A stretch of 64,000 nucleotides of DNA from Cryobacterium psychrophilum. GTDB taxonomy: Bacteria > Actinomycetota > Actinomycetes > Actinomycetales > Microbacteriaceae. The stretch is taken from contig NZ_SODI01000001.1 of the NCBI RefSeq assembly GCF_004365915.1, positions 2,356,001-2,420,000 on the forward strand, written 5' to 3'. The notes beneath the pieces are model-generated. The model was not told the origin of the DNA. It did not search any database and was given only the letters and a program-made list of their open reading frames with translations. The translations under genes were made by a program, and so were the position numbers. Position 1 is the first letter of the stretch; each line of letters starts with the position of its first letter. This document shows, one piece after another, positions 17,901 through 29,451 of this stretch.

Positions 17901-17976
17901 CGAAAACCGGTCATTCTGAGACACGCCGTGCCAGGTGGCAGCGCAGACGGCGTGTCTCGAAAAACACCGGTTTTGC
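17901..17976. repeat. REP-like palindromic repeat, copy 5
   Basis: 76-bp element whose two arms are the most symmetrical of the family: GAAAACCGG, spacer, GAGACACGCCG on the left, and CGGCGTGTCTCG, spacer, ACCGGTTTTGC on the right. It lies 64 bases beyond the 3' end of the VOC gene. Confidence 0.88.
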
Positions 17977-18039
17977 GGAGGGGGAGGTGGAGGGGGAGCA
18001 GGGCCCGAAACTAGCAGCCGACGGGTGGCTGGCGCAGCG

Positions 18040-18408
18040 TCACCGGGAAATCTGCTGCAGCGCCCAAGAGTTGCCGTCGGGATCTGTGAAGAAGGCGTAG
18101 CGAACTCCGCCGCCCATATCGTTGACATCCGAGACGTCAACCCCGTTGTCAACGAGCGTGCGGCGCGCGACCTCGACGTCGTCCACGACCAGGTGAAGAC
18201 CGAGAACGGGCGCGGCGTCCGGACTGCTGATTCCACCGCCGATCACGATGGAGCAGGCCGATCCCGGCGGGGTGAGCTGCACGATGCGCATCCCGTTGCC
18301 GGGCTCGATGTCGTGATCGAGCACGAAGCCCACCCGGCCAATGTAAAAGGCCTTGCTGCGCTCCACGTCCGACGAGGGCAACGGCACGAGTTCAAGTCGC
18401 ATGTCCAC
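18040..18408 (-). CDS. VOC-superfamily (glyoxalase/bleomycin-resistance-like) protein
   Basis: 122-aa single vicinal-oxygen-chelate domain. It begins LELVPLPSSDVERSKAFY, continues with the GFVLDHD strand and a central GLHLVVDDVEVARRTL repeat, and ends FFTDPDGNSWALQQ. Members are metal-dependent lyases, dioxygenases or drug-binding proteins; the substrate cannot be told. I place the start at GTG 18408 (VDMRLELVPLP), with AAGGAG five bases upstream; ATG 18402 is an alternative with a longer spacing. It is a single gene, convergent with the transposon side and divergent from dnaX. Confidence 0.85.
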   Translation of the reverse strand: MDMRLELVPLPSSDVERSKAFYIGRVGFVLDHDIEPGNGMRIVQLTPPGSACSIVIGGGISSPDAAPVLGLHLVVDDVEVARRTLVDNGVDVSDVNDMGGGVRYAFFTDPDGNSWALQQISR

Positions 18409-18653
18409 AGGTACTCCTTCCGGCCGCACGCATGGCACGACTGCCAGTATTCATGCGAGCGTACAACGGATGCCGCGGCCGGTTCGCACGCACGGCCACG
18501 CCCCGGGTGCATCCGGCGAGTCGTTCAGTTGTCGGAACGCGTCTGTCGGCACGCGCTCGTTCACACCGGATGCGGCGGCTCGGCCGGCGCCGCGGCATCC
18601 GTCTTTCGAGCAGCGCGCGGCATGGTGTCGGCGGGGCCAAGTACCATTGATCT

Positions 18654-21377
18654 GTGGTTACCGCACTGTATCGCCGCTACCGGCCAGAGACCTTCGCCGA
18701 GATGATCGGGCAGTCGCAAGTGACTGAACCGCTCATGACGGCCCTGCGCACCAACCGGGTGAATCACGCCTATCTGTTCAGCGGGCCGCGAGGCTGCGGC
18801 AAGACCACCTCGGCACGCATCCTGGCACGCTGCCTCAACTGCGCGGAAGGCCCCACCGACACCCCGTGCGGCGTCTGCCCGAGCTGCGTGGAACTCGCGC
18901 GCGACGGCGGCGGTTCGCTCGACGTCGTGGAGATCGACGCGGCCAGCCACAACGGCGTCGACGATGCCCGCGATATTCGGGAGCGCGCGATCTTCGCGCC
19001 CGCTCGCGATCGCTACAAAATTTTCATCCTCGATGAGGCGCACATGGTGACGCCGCAGGGTTTCAATGCCCTCCTCAAGATCGTGGAGGAGCCGCCCGAG
19101 CACGTGAAGTTCATCTTCGCCACGACCGAACCAGAGAAGGTCATCGGCACGATCCGCTCGCGCACTCACCACTATCCGTTCCGGCTTGTGCCACCTGCAC
19201 CCATGCTCGACTACGTGGCGCAGATGTGCGAAAGCGAGAAGGTGCAGGTCGCTCCCGGCGTGCTGCCGCTCGTGGTGCGGGCCGGTGGCGGCTCTCCACG
19301 TGACACGCTCTCCCTGCTCGATCAGCTGATGGCCGGCTCCGACGGACACACCGTGGAGTACGAGCGCGCGGTCGCCCTGCTCGGCTACACGAGCGCGACC
19401 CTGCTCGACGACGCGATCGATGCCCTCGGCGCACGCGATGCCGGTGCAGCCTTCGACGCGGCAGACCGGGTGATCCAGACCGGTCAAGACCCGCGCCGCT
19501 TTGTGGAAGACCTGCTCGAGCGCATGCGGGACCTCATCGTCGTTGCCGCCACCTCCGCTGCGGGAGCCGCGGCAGTGCTGCGCGGAGTGCCGCAGGACGA
19601 GATCGATCGAATGGCGGCGCAGGCCACCCAGTTCGGGCCCGCAGAATTGTCCCGCACCGCAGACATCCTGAACGCCGCGCTCACCGAGATGTCCGGCGCC
19701 ACGTCGCCCCGCCTGCACCTCGAACTCATGATTGCGCGGGCGCTCATCCCCGCAACGGACGACTCCGTTCGCGGGGCGCTGGCTCGTGTTGAGCGCCTCG
19801 AACGTCGAATTGGCGTGGATGGGGCGCCGCCTCGCCCCGCCGCTGAGCCCGCACCGGTCGCACCGCCTCGCCGCTCGGCGGAGCCGGTCGCGCCCGCGGC
19901 GCCTCGCCCCAAGGCCGAGCCGGCGCAAACGGTGCCGTCGGCGGCGTCGGCTGCGTCGACTGAGCCGGTCGAGACCGCGCCGTCGGTCGGCGTGGGTCGC
20001 GTCGAGTGGGCCACGCCAGCGGCCGAGCCAGCCACCACGCCTTCAACTACGCAGGCGACCACGCCTGCAACCGTCCCGGCGGCGCCTGCGGTATCGACCG
20101 AGCCCGAGCCCGAGGCCGACACGTCGGGTGTTGCGCCGGCATCCGATCGGGAAACCGTGCCAAACGACTCTGCGCCAAACGACTCTGCGCCAAACGACTC
20201 TGCGCCCAACGACACCGCGGCCAGGGACTCTGCGCCGCCGGTGCGCGTGATGCCCACGGGCCCCGTCACGTTCGCGCAGCTCAGTGACGCCTGGCCCGAA
20301 ATTCTCGATGCCGTGCGCACGGCCAAGGTGAGCGCGTGGCTCGTGGTCTACACGGCGCACCTGATCGACCTGCGCGGCGACGTGCTCGTGCTGTCCTTTC
20401 CGAGTGAAGCCGATGTCGCGAGCTTCAAACATTCGCCCGCGCCCGGCATGGGCGTGAGCGACTTTCTCCGCACCGCGATCCTGGCGGTCCTGGGCCTCAA
20501 GGTGAAGTTCATCGCCCGTGAGGAGCCACGTCCGCCCTCCGGTCCCGCGCCCGACGCGCCCATTGTCCCGGTGGTATCGCCGTCGACAGCACCCGATGTC
20601 GATGCGCCCCACGACGAACCGCGGGCCACCGGCCCGAGCATGGGTGCCGGTGCCGTTTCGGCCACGGATGCCGGTCCCAGCGCTGAGATCGCCGCCGCAG
20701 GCACGGTCGACGACTCGGCGCGCCCCGGCGCACAACCGGTGCCGCACGCCCCGAGCGAGACCACCGCTGTGGACCGACCCGTGGCCACGACCGGTTGGAA
20801 CACGGTCGTGATCCCCGGTTCTGCCGCCGCCCCCCTCGCGTCGGCGCCGGCCGCCCCGGCGCCGGCCGCCCCGGCGCCGGCCGCCCCGGCACCAGCCGCC
20901 CCGGCGCCGGCCGCCCCGGCACCAGCTGCCCAGACTCGCCCGGCGCCCGGCGCACCGGCCCCGGAGCGCACTCCAGCCCGCAGTGAGCCGGAGGAGCCGC
21001 CGTTCAACGATGTTCCCCCGCCCTTCGACGACGACGTGGAGCCGGAGCGCGGTGGCCCCCGCGAGGAGCGGGTTCCCTCCCACCAGGAAGCGTCCGCAGC
21101 GAACCCGATCAGAGTCGCATCCGGGGCAACGGCTACGACGTCCGTCGCTCCCGCCCCGCAACCTGGCGCGCCAGGGGCATCCGCTGGTAGACGCCCGACA
21201 GCCCAGGCACGCCCGACAGCCCAGGCACGCCCGACAGCCCAGGCACGCCCGACGCCGGGGCCCAGCTTTGCCGAAAAACAGCGCTACGGCGAGGCGGTCG
21301 TACGCGAGATTCTTGGCGCCACATTCATTGAAGAACAGCCGTACTCCGCGGCACCGCCGCGACCGAGAGGCGACTAG
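18654..21377 (+). CDS. dnaX: DNA polymerase III subunit gamma/tau
   Basis: 907-aa clamp-loader ATPase. Walker A is GPRGCGKTTSAR near residues 45-55; the zinc-binding CLNCAEGP...CGVCPSC follows near residues 63-80; Walker B FILDEAHM is near 125; sensor and arginine-finger regions follow. After residue ~370 the protein turns into a very long Pro/Ala-rich linker with tandem repeats (NDSAP, AAPAP and an AQARPT 6-mer), interrupted by one folded tau-like segment near residues 540-620. The end (SFAEKQRYGEAVVREILGA) is a conserved C-terminal tail of actinobacterial DnaX. It starts with GTG at 18654, six bases after TACCAT, with no Shine-Dalgarno, so it is probably leaderless. recR follows three bases later. 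Confidence 0.96.
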   Translation: MVTALYRRYRPETFAEMIGQSQVTEPLMTALRTNRVNHAYLFSGPRGCGKTTSARILARCLNCAEGPTDTPCGVCPSCVELARDGGGSLDVVEIDAASHNGVDDARDIRERAIFAPARDRYKIFILDEAHMVTPQGFNALLKIVEEPPEHVKFIFATTEPEKVIGTIRSRTHHYPFRLVPPAPMLDYVAQMCESEKVQVAPGVLPLVVRAGGGSPRDTLSLLDQLMAGSDGHTVEYERAVALLGYTSATLLDDAIDALGARDAGAAFDAADRVIQTGQDPRRFVEDLLERMRDLIVVAATSAAGAAAVLRGVPQDEIDRMAAQATQFGPAELSRTADILNAALTEMSGATSPRLHLELMIARALIPATDDSVRGALARVERLERRIGVDGAPPRPAAEPAPVAPPRRSAEPVAPAAPRPKAEPAQTVPSAASAASTEPVETAPSVGVGRVEWATPAAEPATTPSTTQATTPATVPAAPAVSTEPEPEADTSGVAPASDRETVPNDSAPNDSAPNDSAPNDTAARDSAPPVRVMPTGPVTFAQLSDAWPEILDAVRTAKVSAWLVVYTAHLIDLRGDVLVLSFPSEADVASFKHSPAPGMGVSDFLRTAILAVLGLKVKFIAREEPRPPSGPAPDAPIVPVVSPSTAPDVDAPHDEPRATGPSMGAGAVSATDAGPSAEIAAAGTVDDSARPGAQPVPHAPSETTAVDRPVATTGWNTVVIPGSAAAPLASAPAAPAPAAPAPAAPAPAAPAPAAPAPAAQTRPAPGAPAPERTPARSEPEEPPFNDVPPPFDDDVEPERGGPREERVPSHQEASAANPIRVASGATATTSVAPAPQPGAPGASAGRRPTAQARPTAQARPTAQARPTPGPSFAEKQRYGEAVVREILGATFIEEQPYSAAPPRPRGD
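20159..20204 (+). repeat. 15-bp in-frame tandem repeat in dnaX linker
   Basis: Three near-exact copies of CCAAACGACTCTGCG encode NDSAP units; a fourth has diverged. Confidence 0.85.
20842..20932 (+). repeat. 15-bp Ala/Pro-coding repeats in dnaX linker
   Basis: About six copies of a unit like GCCCCGGCGCCGGCC encode AAPAP. Confidence 0.85.
21193..21246 (+). repeat. 18-bp in-frame tandem repeat near dnaX 3' end
   Basis: Three perfect copies of GCCCGACAGCCCAGGCAC encode an ARPTAQ unit. Exact identity suggests recent expansion. Confidence 0.88.
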
Positions 21378-21380
21378 CCC

Positions 21381-21980
21381 ATGTATGAAGGTATTGTTCA
21401 GGAACTGATCGACGAACTCGGGCAGCTGCCGGGAATCGGGCCCAAGTCGGCCCAACGCATTGCCTTTCACATTCTGCAGACCGAGAAGGTCGACGTGACC
21501 CGGCTCGCCAACGTACTGCTCGAGGTTCGCGACAAGGTGCGATTCTGCGACATTTGCGGCAACGTGTCCGAGCAGCCCACGTGCATGATCTGCCGCGATC
21601 CGCGTCGCAACGCGGCGCTCATCTGCGTGGTGGAAGAGGCCAAGGACGTTGTGGCGATCGAGCGCACTCGCGAGTTCAAGGGGCTGTACCACGTGCTCGG
21701 CGGGGCGATCAGCCCCATCGACGGCGTGGGTCCCGATGACCTTCGCATCCGCCAGCTGATGCAGCGCCTCGCCGACAACACGGTTCAGGAGATCATCATC
21801 GCGACCGATCCGAACCTCGAGGGAGAGGCCACCGCCACCTACCTGTCCCGGCTGCTCACGACGCTGGAGATTCGGGTGACCCGCCTGGCCTCGGGCCTCC
21901 CAGTTGGCGGCGACCTCGAGTACGCCGACGAGGTCACCCTCGGCCGTGCCTTCGAAGGGCGCCGCGAGGTCGCCCACTAG
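21381..21980 (+). CDS. recR: recombination protein RecR
   Basis: 199-aa recombination mediator acting with RecF and RecO to load RecA at gaps. It has the helix-hairpin-helix [18 protein letters not shown] near residues 9-27, the four-Cys zinc site CDICGN...CMICRDPRR near 54-72, and a Toprim domain ([14 protein letters not shown], later [15 protein letters not shown]). The ATG lies three bases after the dnaX stop, with GAGGCGA upstream inside dnaX, so the two are one operon. The YbaB/EbfC gene that often sits between dnaX and recR is absent here. Confidence 0.96.
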   Translation: MYEGIVQELIDELGQLPGIGPKSAQRIAFHILQTEKVDVTRLANVLLEVRDKVRFCDICGNVSEQPTCMICRDPRRNAALICVVEEAKDVVAIERTREFKGLYHVLGGAISPIDGVGPDDLRIRQLMQRLADNTVQEIIIATDPNLEGEATATYLSRLLTTLEIRVTRLASGLPVGGDLEYADEVTLGRAFEGRREVAH

Positions 21981-22139
21981 CTTCCGGCACCGGTGCTCGA
22001 CGCGCAGGGTCAGAGTCGGAAAGGGCCATCCCGACGTGTCTCTGGGCCACACGGCGTCATATGGTGGGAGCCGCACGGCGCGACATTTATACTGGGGGCT
22101 TGGGGCCCTGCCCATCTTCCCCCAGCTCAGGAGTGCTAC

Positions 22140-24553
<2,414 letters not shown>

Positions 24554-24769
24554 CCGCGCCGGACATGGGCGTTCCCCGGCGCCCATATTCGGAAGGGTGC
24601 ATGGGCCCGGAGACGACGATGCCGCGCCCGCCCGCAGAGTGATCGGAAACAAAGCCCCTCCGCGCGGCCGGAAAGCTGCGATGGCTGCGAGATGATCAGC
24701 AGGGCTGCCCGGGGCAGGGGCGCCCTGTCGGCCCCCGAACTGGTGGCGCTCTGCACTACACTCTGGCTT

Positions 24770-27202
24770 GTGAGGCGTAATCGGTTGTGGGACGGACTAC
24801 GGCGGGCCGGGTTCGTGATTTTCATGGCCTACGGGATCGCCGCGATCGTCGGCGCCGTGACCCACCTGTTCCGGGGAACGATCACAGACTGGGTCATCGC
24901 CGCCATTGGCGTGGTATGCGTCGCCGCGCTCGAGAGCTACCGGTTCTGGGTGGGAGGGCCACCGTACCGCAGTCTTTCATTCACTCTGCCCGTCATTGCG
25001 TTGCCCATTCTCGCTCCTATGCTTGGGGACCCGGCTGCCGTGGGAGTGTTGGCCATTGGCACCGCCGTGCGCGCCATCGCTCGCACACATCGCTGGTCAT
25101 TTTCCGCCTACGCTTCGGGCCTGGTTGGCGTGGGAGCTACCGTTAACCTCGTAGTCTTTCACGCGCTTCGCGGCGCTGACGTGGCGCAGGTCATGGCCGT
25201 GCTCATTGCGGCCGTCGCGTTCGTGGTGACGATCCTGACCGTGGAGACTGGGCGTCGCATGAGCATCGCGGCCCCGTGGGTGTTTGACGCCGCGGTCCCG
25301 ACGTCGCCGTTGCGCGTCGCCATCGTTTTCGTCGGAGCAGCGGGCCTCACGGCCCTCGCCTCGTTGTGGAACAACCCTGCCCTGCCCTACTTTGATGAGT
25401 CGGTCCAGGCACGCAACGCGCTCGTCGTGCTTCTGCTCCTCACCCTGGTCACCGTGGCGGCACGGGGATCGGTGCGCCTGGCCAACATGCGACGGAGATT
25501 CAACGGCCTGATCCGCGGGACAGCCGCGCTCAACGCGAAGTCGTTCAGTCACGCTGCGGATTCCGAATCCTTCGCTGATCTCCTACGCCGTGCCGTCGGC
25601 GAGGCCATTGGAGCAGAAACGGTGAACCTGCGCAGCCATCCCGGTGACCCCCACGACATTGCCGCGGCCGTCACCCTCGTTGAGGGGCAGCTCCTCTTCA
25701 TCGTTGCTCACCGAGATGGTATGGACGTCGCGTTCAGCCGCGATGACCAGCTCGCCCTCAATGCTCTCGCGCACACGACCGACGTTGTCGTGCAGACTCG
25801 GGACGACATCGGTGGCCTGACGCTGAGGGCCAATACCGATCCGCTCACCGGACTCCCCAACTATGGTGCCTTCCAGGAGGCGCTCGCCAACATCAACGAT
25901 CACCGCGGCTACTCCGAGGCGCTTGCCGTGCTCTTTTTGGATCTCGACGATTTCAAGCGCCTCAATGATCGGCTCGGCCACCAGGCCGGCGACGACGTTC
26001 TTCGTGCGCTCGGTCATCGGTTGCATCTCGCCGTGCGTCCCTTCGACGTGGTCGCCCGCGTCGGCGGCGATGAATTCGTCATCATCCTCACGAGGTTGTC
26101 GTCGCTCGCCGAGGCCAAGCTCCTGGCCGAAAGCATCATGGCCGCGTCGGGGGAGCCGATGGTGATCGACAACACCACGGTGCATCCGCTTCTCAGCATC
26201 GGTTTGGCGTACTCCGCTCACCGTGAAACGGATGTCTCCCAGCTCGTTGTCGACGCCGACCGGAGCATGCTGTCGGTCAAGGAATCCCGCCGAAGTGGCG
26301 GTCCCGCCCATGAGAGCAGCATCAGCATTTCAGACCACCGGTCGCCGCAGGTGAACGATAGCGTGATCGACGCCATTCGAGAGAACCGTCTGGAAATGGC
26401 CTACCAGCCGATCGTGAGCCTCGTCACGAGCCAGATCTGGGCGTTCGAGGCGCTCGTGCGGTTCAGTGACCCCGAGATCGGTTCGCTGTCGCCGCCCGCG
26501 CTCGTGGCAAAGGCCAAGGGTCTGGGGCTGCTGGACGACCTCACGCGGCAGGTGGCCGAGAAGGCCATGGCCGCAGCGGCCGCGTTCCGGCTCGTTGAAC
26601 CCCGCATTCTGTGCATGACCGTCAACGTGGAGGCGATGCAGGTTCTGCCCGAACGCCTGGGTATTTTCGTGGAAGAACTTGCCCATCGCTACCCTGAGAT
26701 CTCCCTGTGCCTCGAACTGAACGAGCGCTCGGTGGCACGCGTATCACCGGCGCTGCGCGCCCAGGTCGACCACCTTCGAGACATCGGCATTCTCATCGCC
26801 CTCGATGACTACGGGTCGGAGGATTCCTCGGTGGACTCGCTCGTGCGGGTGCCGATGGACATTCTTAAGATCGACAAGAGCCTCGTGGACGATCTCGACG
26901 ACGTGCGACAGCAGGAGGTGCTTATGGCGCTGCAGGGCTTTGGCGACAATCTCGAGTACTCCATGATCGTCGAGGGCGTCGAGGACGAGGTCATGGCGTC
27001 CCACCTGACCCGACTGGGTATTCGTGGTGCACAGGGCTTTCACTACGGCACCCCGCAGAGTACTGAAGACACGCTCGCCAGGCTCGAGAAGCACGGCGTT
27101 GAGGCCGTGGTGCCGCACCAACCGTTTGTGCCGGAGAACACCGCCCCGCCCCTCGTCTCGCTCGCTGAGGACAACGACGCCGTCGCGGTGTCCGGGCCGT
27201 GA
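24770..27202 (+). CDS. membrane GGDEF-EAL protein (c-di-GMP turnover)
   Basis: About 810-aa membrane signalling protein. Residues 1-230 hold six to seven hydrophobic segments. A GAF-like stretch follows, then a GGDEF domain with the intact motif RVGGDEFVIIL, then an EAL domain with FEALVRF, the LELNE glutamate, IALDDYGSEDSS, KIDKSLV and VEGVEDE. Key residues of both domains are kept, so it may make and break cyclic di-GMP; which activity dominates cannot be told. I choose GTG 24770: TACACT at 24757-24762 is seven bases upstream and there is no Shine-Dalgarno, suggesting a leaderless start. ATG 24692 is an alternative with 26 more residues. Confidence 0.9.
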   Translation: MRRNRLWDGLRRAGFVIFMAYGIAAIVGAVTHLFRGTITDWVIAAIGVVCVAALESYRFWVGGPPYRSLSFTLPVIALPILAPMLGDPAAVGVLAIGTAVRAIARTHRWSFSAYASGLVGVGATVNLVVFHALRGADVAQVMAVLIAAVAFVVTILTVETGRRMSIAAPWVFDAAVPTSPLRVAIVFVGAAGLTALASLWNNPALPYFDESVQARNALVVLLLLTLVTVAARGSVRLANMRRRFNGLIRGTAALNAKSFSHAADSESFADLLRRAVGEAIGAETVNLRSHPGDPHDIAAAVTLVEGQLLFIVAHRDGMDVAFSRDDQLALNALAHTTDVVVQTRDDIGGLTLRANTDPLTGLPNYGAFQEALANINDHRGYSEALAVLFLDLDDFKRLNDRLGHQAGDDVLRALGHRLHLAVRPFDVVARVGGDEFVIILTRLSSLAEAKLLAESIMAASGEPMVIDNTTVHPLLSIGLAYSAHRETDVSQLVVDADRSMLSVKESRRSGGPAHESSISISDHRSPQVNDSVIDAIRENRLEMAYQPIVSLVTSQIWAFEALVRFSDPEIGSLSPPALVAKAKGLGLLDDLTRQVAEKAMAAAAAFRLVEPRILCMTVNVEAMQVLPERLGIFVEELAHRYPEISLCLELNERSVARVSPALRAQVDHLRDIGILIALDDYGSEDSSVDSLVRVPMDILKIDKSLVDDLDDVRQQEVLMALQGFGDNLEYSMIVEGVEDEVMASHLTRLGIRGAQGFHYGTPQSTEDTLARLEKHGVEAVVPHQPFVPENTAPPLVSLAEDNDAVAVSGP

Positions 27203-27299
27203 GGGTCGAGCGCCGCCTCCCGGCACGGTTTCGCGCCACGCCGGCGGGGGAATGCGCCCCGGCCTCGCATGGTATCCGCTCAGTGACTAGCGTTAACAC

Positions 27300-27746
27300 G
27301 TGAAACAACCACCTGTACCCGCGGAGGTTGAGGATTACTTCTTCGATCTTGCCCCGTCCGCCCGTGCCGTTCTGTACCCCGTGATCGACGCGGTGCGCGA
27401 CGCCATGCCGCGCGGATACGAGCTCGGGATGCCGCACGGCATGCCCGGCTGGGTGATTCCGCTCAGCACCTACCCGAAGACCTACAACGGCCAGCCTTTG
27501 TCGTATGTGAGCCTCGCGGCGCAGAAGAATTACCACTCGCTGTATCTCATGGCGCTGTATGGCAACCCGGCAGCGGACGCCGCCTTCCGTGCCGAGTGGG
27601 CCGCCACCGGCCTCAAACTCAACATGGGGAAAAGCTGCCTCAGATTCAAGACCCTCGCCGACATAGACCTTGACATCGTCACCCGCTCGGTCGCAAGTCT
27701 GTCGGTCGAGGACTTCCTCGCCACCTACGAACGCATCAAGCGTTAG
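27300..27746 (+). CDS. DUF1801 family protein
   Basis: 148-aa soluble protein of the DUF1801 family (YdhG-like fold). Typical features are the start PAEVEDYFFDLAPSARAVLYPV, then GMPGWVIPLSTYPKTYNG, and a conserved NMGKSCLRFKTLADID stretch. The biochemical role is unknown. The GTG start at 27300 has TAGCGT six bases upstream and no ribosome-binding site, fitting the leaderless pattern. It stands alone between the GGDEF-EAL gene and mqo. Confidence 0.8.
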   Translation: MKQPPVPAEVEDYFFDLAPSARAVLYPVIDAVRDAMPRGYELGMPHGMPGWVIPLSTYPKTYNGQPLSYVSLAAQKNYHSLYLMALYGNPAADAAFRAEWAATGLKLNMGKSCLRFKTLADIDLDIVTRSVASLSVEDFLATYERIKR

Positions 27747-27859
27747 TCCCGACCAGCCCCGGGGGAGCGGGCGTCCCCGCCGTTCCCCCGTCGGCCCGTG
27801 ACCCGGTTGGGCTCCCGGCCCGGCTTAAGGCGCTCCGGCGCCGCGATACACTCGGAAGC

Positions 27860-29338
27860 GTGAATTCAACGGAACCCGTAGACGTCGTTCTCATTGGCGG
27901 CGGTATCATGAGCGCTACTCTCGGCACCCTCCTTAAGGAGTTGCAGCCGTCCTGGCGGATCGAAGTGTACGAGCGACTGGGGGAAGCAGCGCAGGAAAGT
28001 TCAAATCCCTGGAACAACGCCGGCACCGGCCATGCGGCGCTGTGTGAGCTCAACTACATGCCGGAAGTGCCCGGGGGAAAACTCACCGCAGATAAGGCCG
28101 TGAGTATCAACGAGCAATTCCAGATCAGCCGTCAGTTGTGGGCGCACCTGGTCACGACCGGTGCGTTGCCCGAACCGGAGAAGTTCATCAACTCCACCCC
28201 GCACATGACCTTCGTGCGCGGCAAGGCGAACGTCGCCTACCTGCGCGAGCGTCATGAGGTGCTCAAGAATCAGCCGCTTTTCGCGGGCATGGAGTTCAGC
28301 GACGATCCGGAGGTCATTGGCCGCTGGACACCGCTGATCACCAAGAAGCGCCCGTCCGGGCAGAAGATCGCGGCCACGCGCAGCGATCTCGGAACCGACG
28401 TGGACTTCGGCGCCCTCACGACCTACATGTTCGATAACCTCGCCAAGCACGACGTCGAGGTGAAGATGAACCGACAGGTGACCAACCTGCAGCAGAACGT
28501 CGACGGCACCTGGCGCATCAACCTCCTGCGCCAGGTGGGGCAGACCCGCAGTACCGTCAACGCCAAATTCGTGTTCGTCGGCGCCGGCGGTGGCGGGCTC
28601 GCGCTGCTGCAGAAGAGCGGAATCCCCGAGATCAAGGGATTCGGAGGCTTCCCGATCAGCGGGCAGTTCCTGCGGACCACCAATCCCGATCTCGTGGCTC
28701 AGCACCAGGCGAAGGTCTATGGCAAGGCCGGGGTTGGTGCTCCGCCCATGTCGGTCCCGCACCTCGACACCCGCATTGTCGATGGCGAGATGTCGCTCCT
28801 GTTCGGCCCGTACGCCGGGTTCAGCCCGAAGTTCCTCAAGACCAGCACGTGGTTCGACCTGCCGTTCTCAATTCGCGCGCACAACCTCGGTCCCATGCTC
28901 GCCGTCGCCCGGCACAACTTTGACCTGATGAAGTACCTTGTCGGCGAGGTGTTCGCCTCCCGCAAAGCCAAGCTGAAGGCGCTGCAGGAGTTCGTTCCCA
29001 CCGCCAAGATGGGCGACTGGGAGCTCATCACGGCCGGCCAGCGCGTGCAGGTGATGAAGAAGGATGCCGCCAAGGGTGGAATCCTGCAGATGGGTACCGA
29101 GGTGATCACCTCCGCCGATGGCAGCATCGCCGGACTGCTCGGGGCCTCGCCCGGAGCATCCACAGCCGCCCCGATCATGGTGGATCTGCTGGCCCGGTGC
29201 TTCCCCGACCGCATTGCGGGGTGGGAGCCGAAGATTCGCGCCATGATTCCGAGCCACGGCACCAAGCTGTCCGATGACCCGGCCGCTGCCGCCGCCTCGC
29301 TCGCCGCTACCGCCGCGGTTCTGCACCTCACCGCGTAG
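27860..29338 (+). CDS. mqo: malate:quinone oxidoreductase
   Basis: 492-aa FAD-dependent, membrane-associated enzyme oxidising malate to oxaloacetate and passing electrons to quinone (TCA cycle). The N-terminal FAD-binding VVLIGGGIMSATLGTLL is followed by NPWNNAGTGHAALCELNY, a hallmark of Mqo, and later GAGGGGLALLQKSGIPE and the C-terminal GASPGASTAAPIM. The GTG at 27860 has TACACT seven bases upstream and no Shine-Dalgarno (probable leaderless mRNA). A strong terminator follows 22 bases after the stop. Confidence 0.96.
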   Translation: MNSTEPVDVVLIGGGIMSATLGTLLKELQPSWRIEVYERLGEAAQESSNPWNNAGTGHAALCELNYMPEVPGGKLTADKAVSINEQFQISRQLWAHLVTTGALPEPEKFINSTPHMTFVRGKANVAYLRERHEVLKNQPLFAGMEFSDDPEVIGRWTPLITKKRPSGQKIAATRSDLGTDVDFGALTTYMFDNLAKHDVEVKMNRQVTNLQQNVDGTWRINLLRQVGQTRSTVNAKFVFVGAGGGGLALLQKSGIPEIKGFGGFPISGQFLRTTNPDLVAQHQAKVYGKAGVGAPPMSVPHLDTRIVDGEMSLLFGPYAGFSPKFLKTSTWFDLPFSIRAHNLGPMLAVARHNFDLMKYLVGEVFASRKAKLKALQEFVPTAKMGDWELITAGQRVQVMKKDAAKGGILQMGTEVITSADGSIAGLLGASPGASTAAPIMVDLLARCFPDRIAGWEPKIRAMIPSHGTKLSDDPAAAAASLAATAAVLHLTA

Positions 29339-29360
29339 CCCGGCACCGCAGCCCGCGTCG

Positions 29361-29392
29361 AAAACACCCTCCCGGTTCCGGGAGGGTGTTTT
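29361..29392. terminator. Rho-independent terminator after mqo
   Basis: Perfect 15-bp hairpin (AAAACACCCTCCCGG and its complement) with a two-base loop, ending in TTTT. The A-run on the other side would let it work in both directions. Confidence 0.9.
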
Positions 29393-29451
29393 CTGCGTCA
29401 ACGGATGCCGACAATCTTGCACTCCGCTCGAAGTTGTGTTCGAATTGATGT

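Larger units (their letters stand above)
17590..18039. other. intergenic region with transposon right end and two repeats
   Basis: No gene is supported here. It holds the right transposon end (17745-17770), the right target duplication (17771-17778), the right half of the split palindromic repeat and a further complete repeat. Confidence 0.7.

Noticed and set aside
20159..21246. Regular short repeats that could suggest a CRISPR array
   Set aside because: Repeats are contiguous without unique spacers, stay in frame, and code for a Pro/Ala-rich linker in dnaX.
24565..24586. ATGGGCG / CGCCCAT hairpin after asd as a terminator
   Set aside because: The stem has only seven pairs, an eight-base loop and no T-run; too weak to call.
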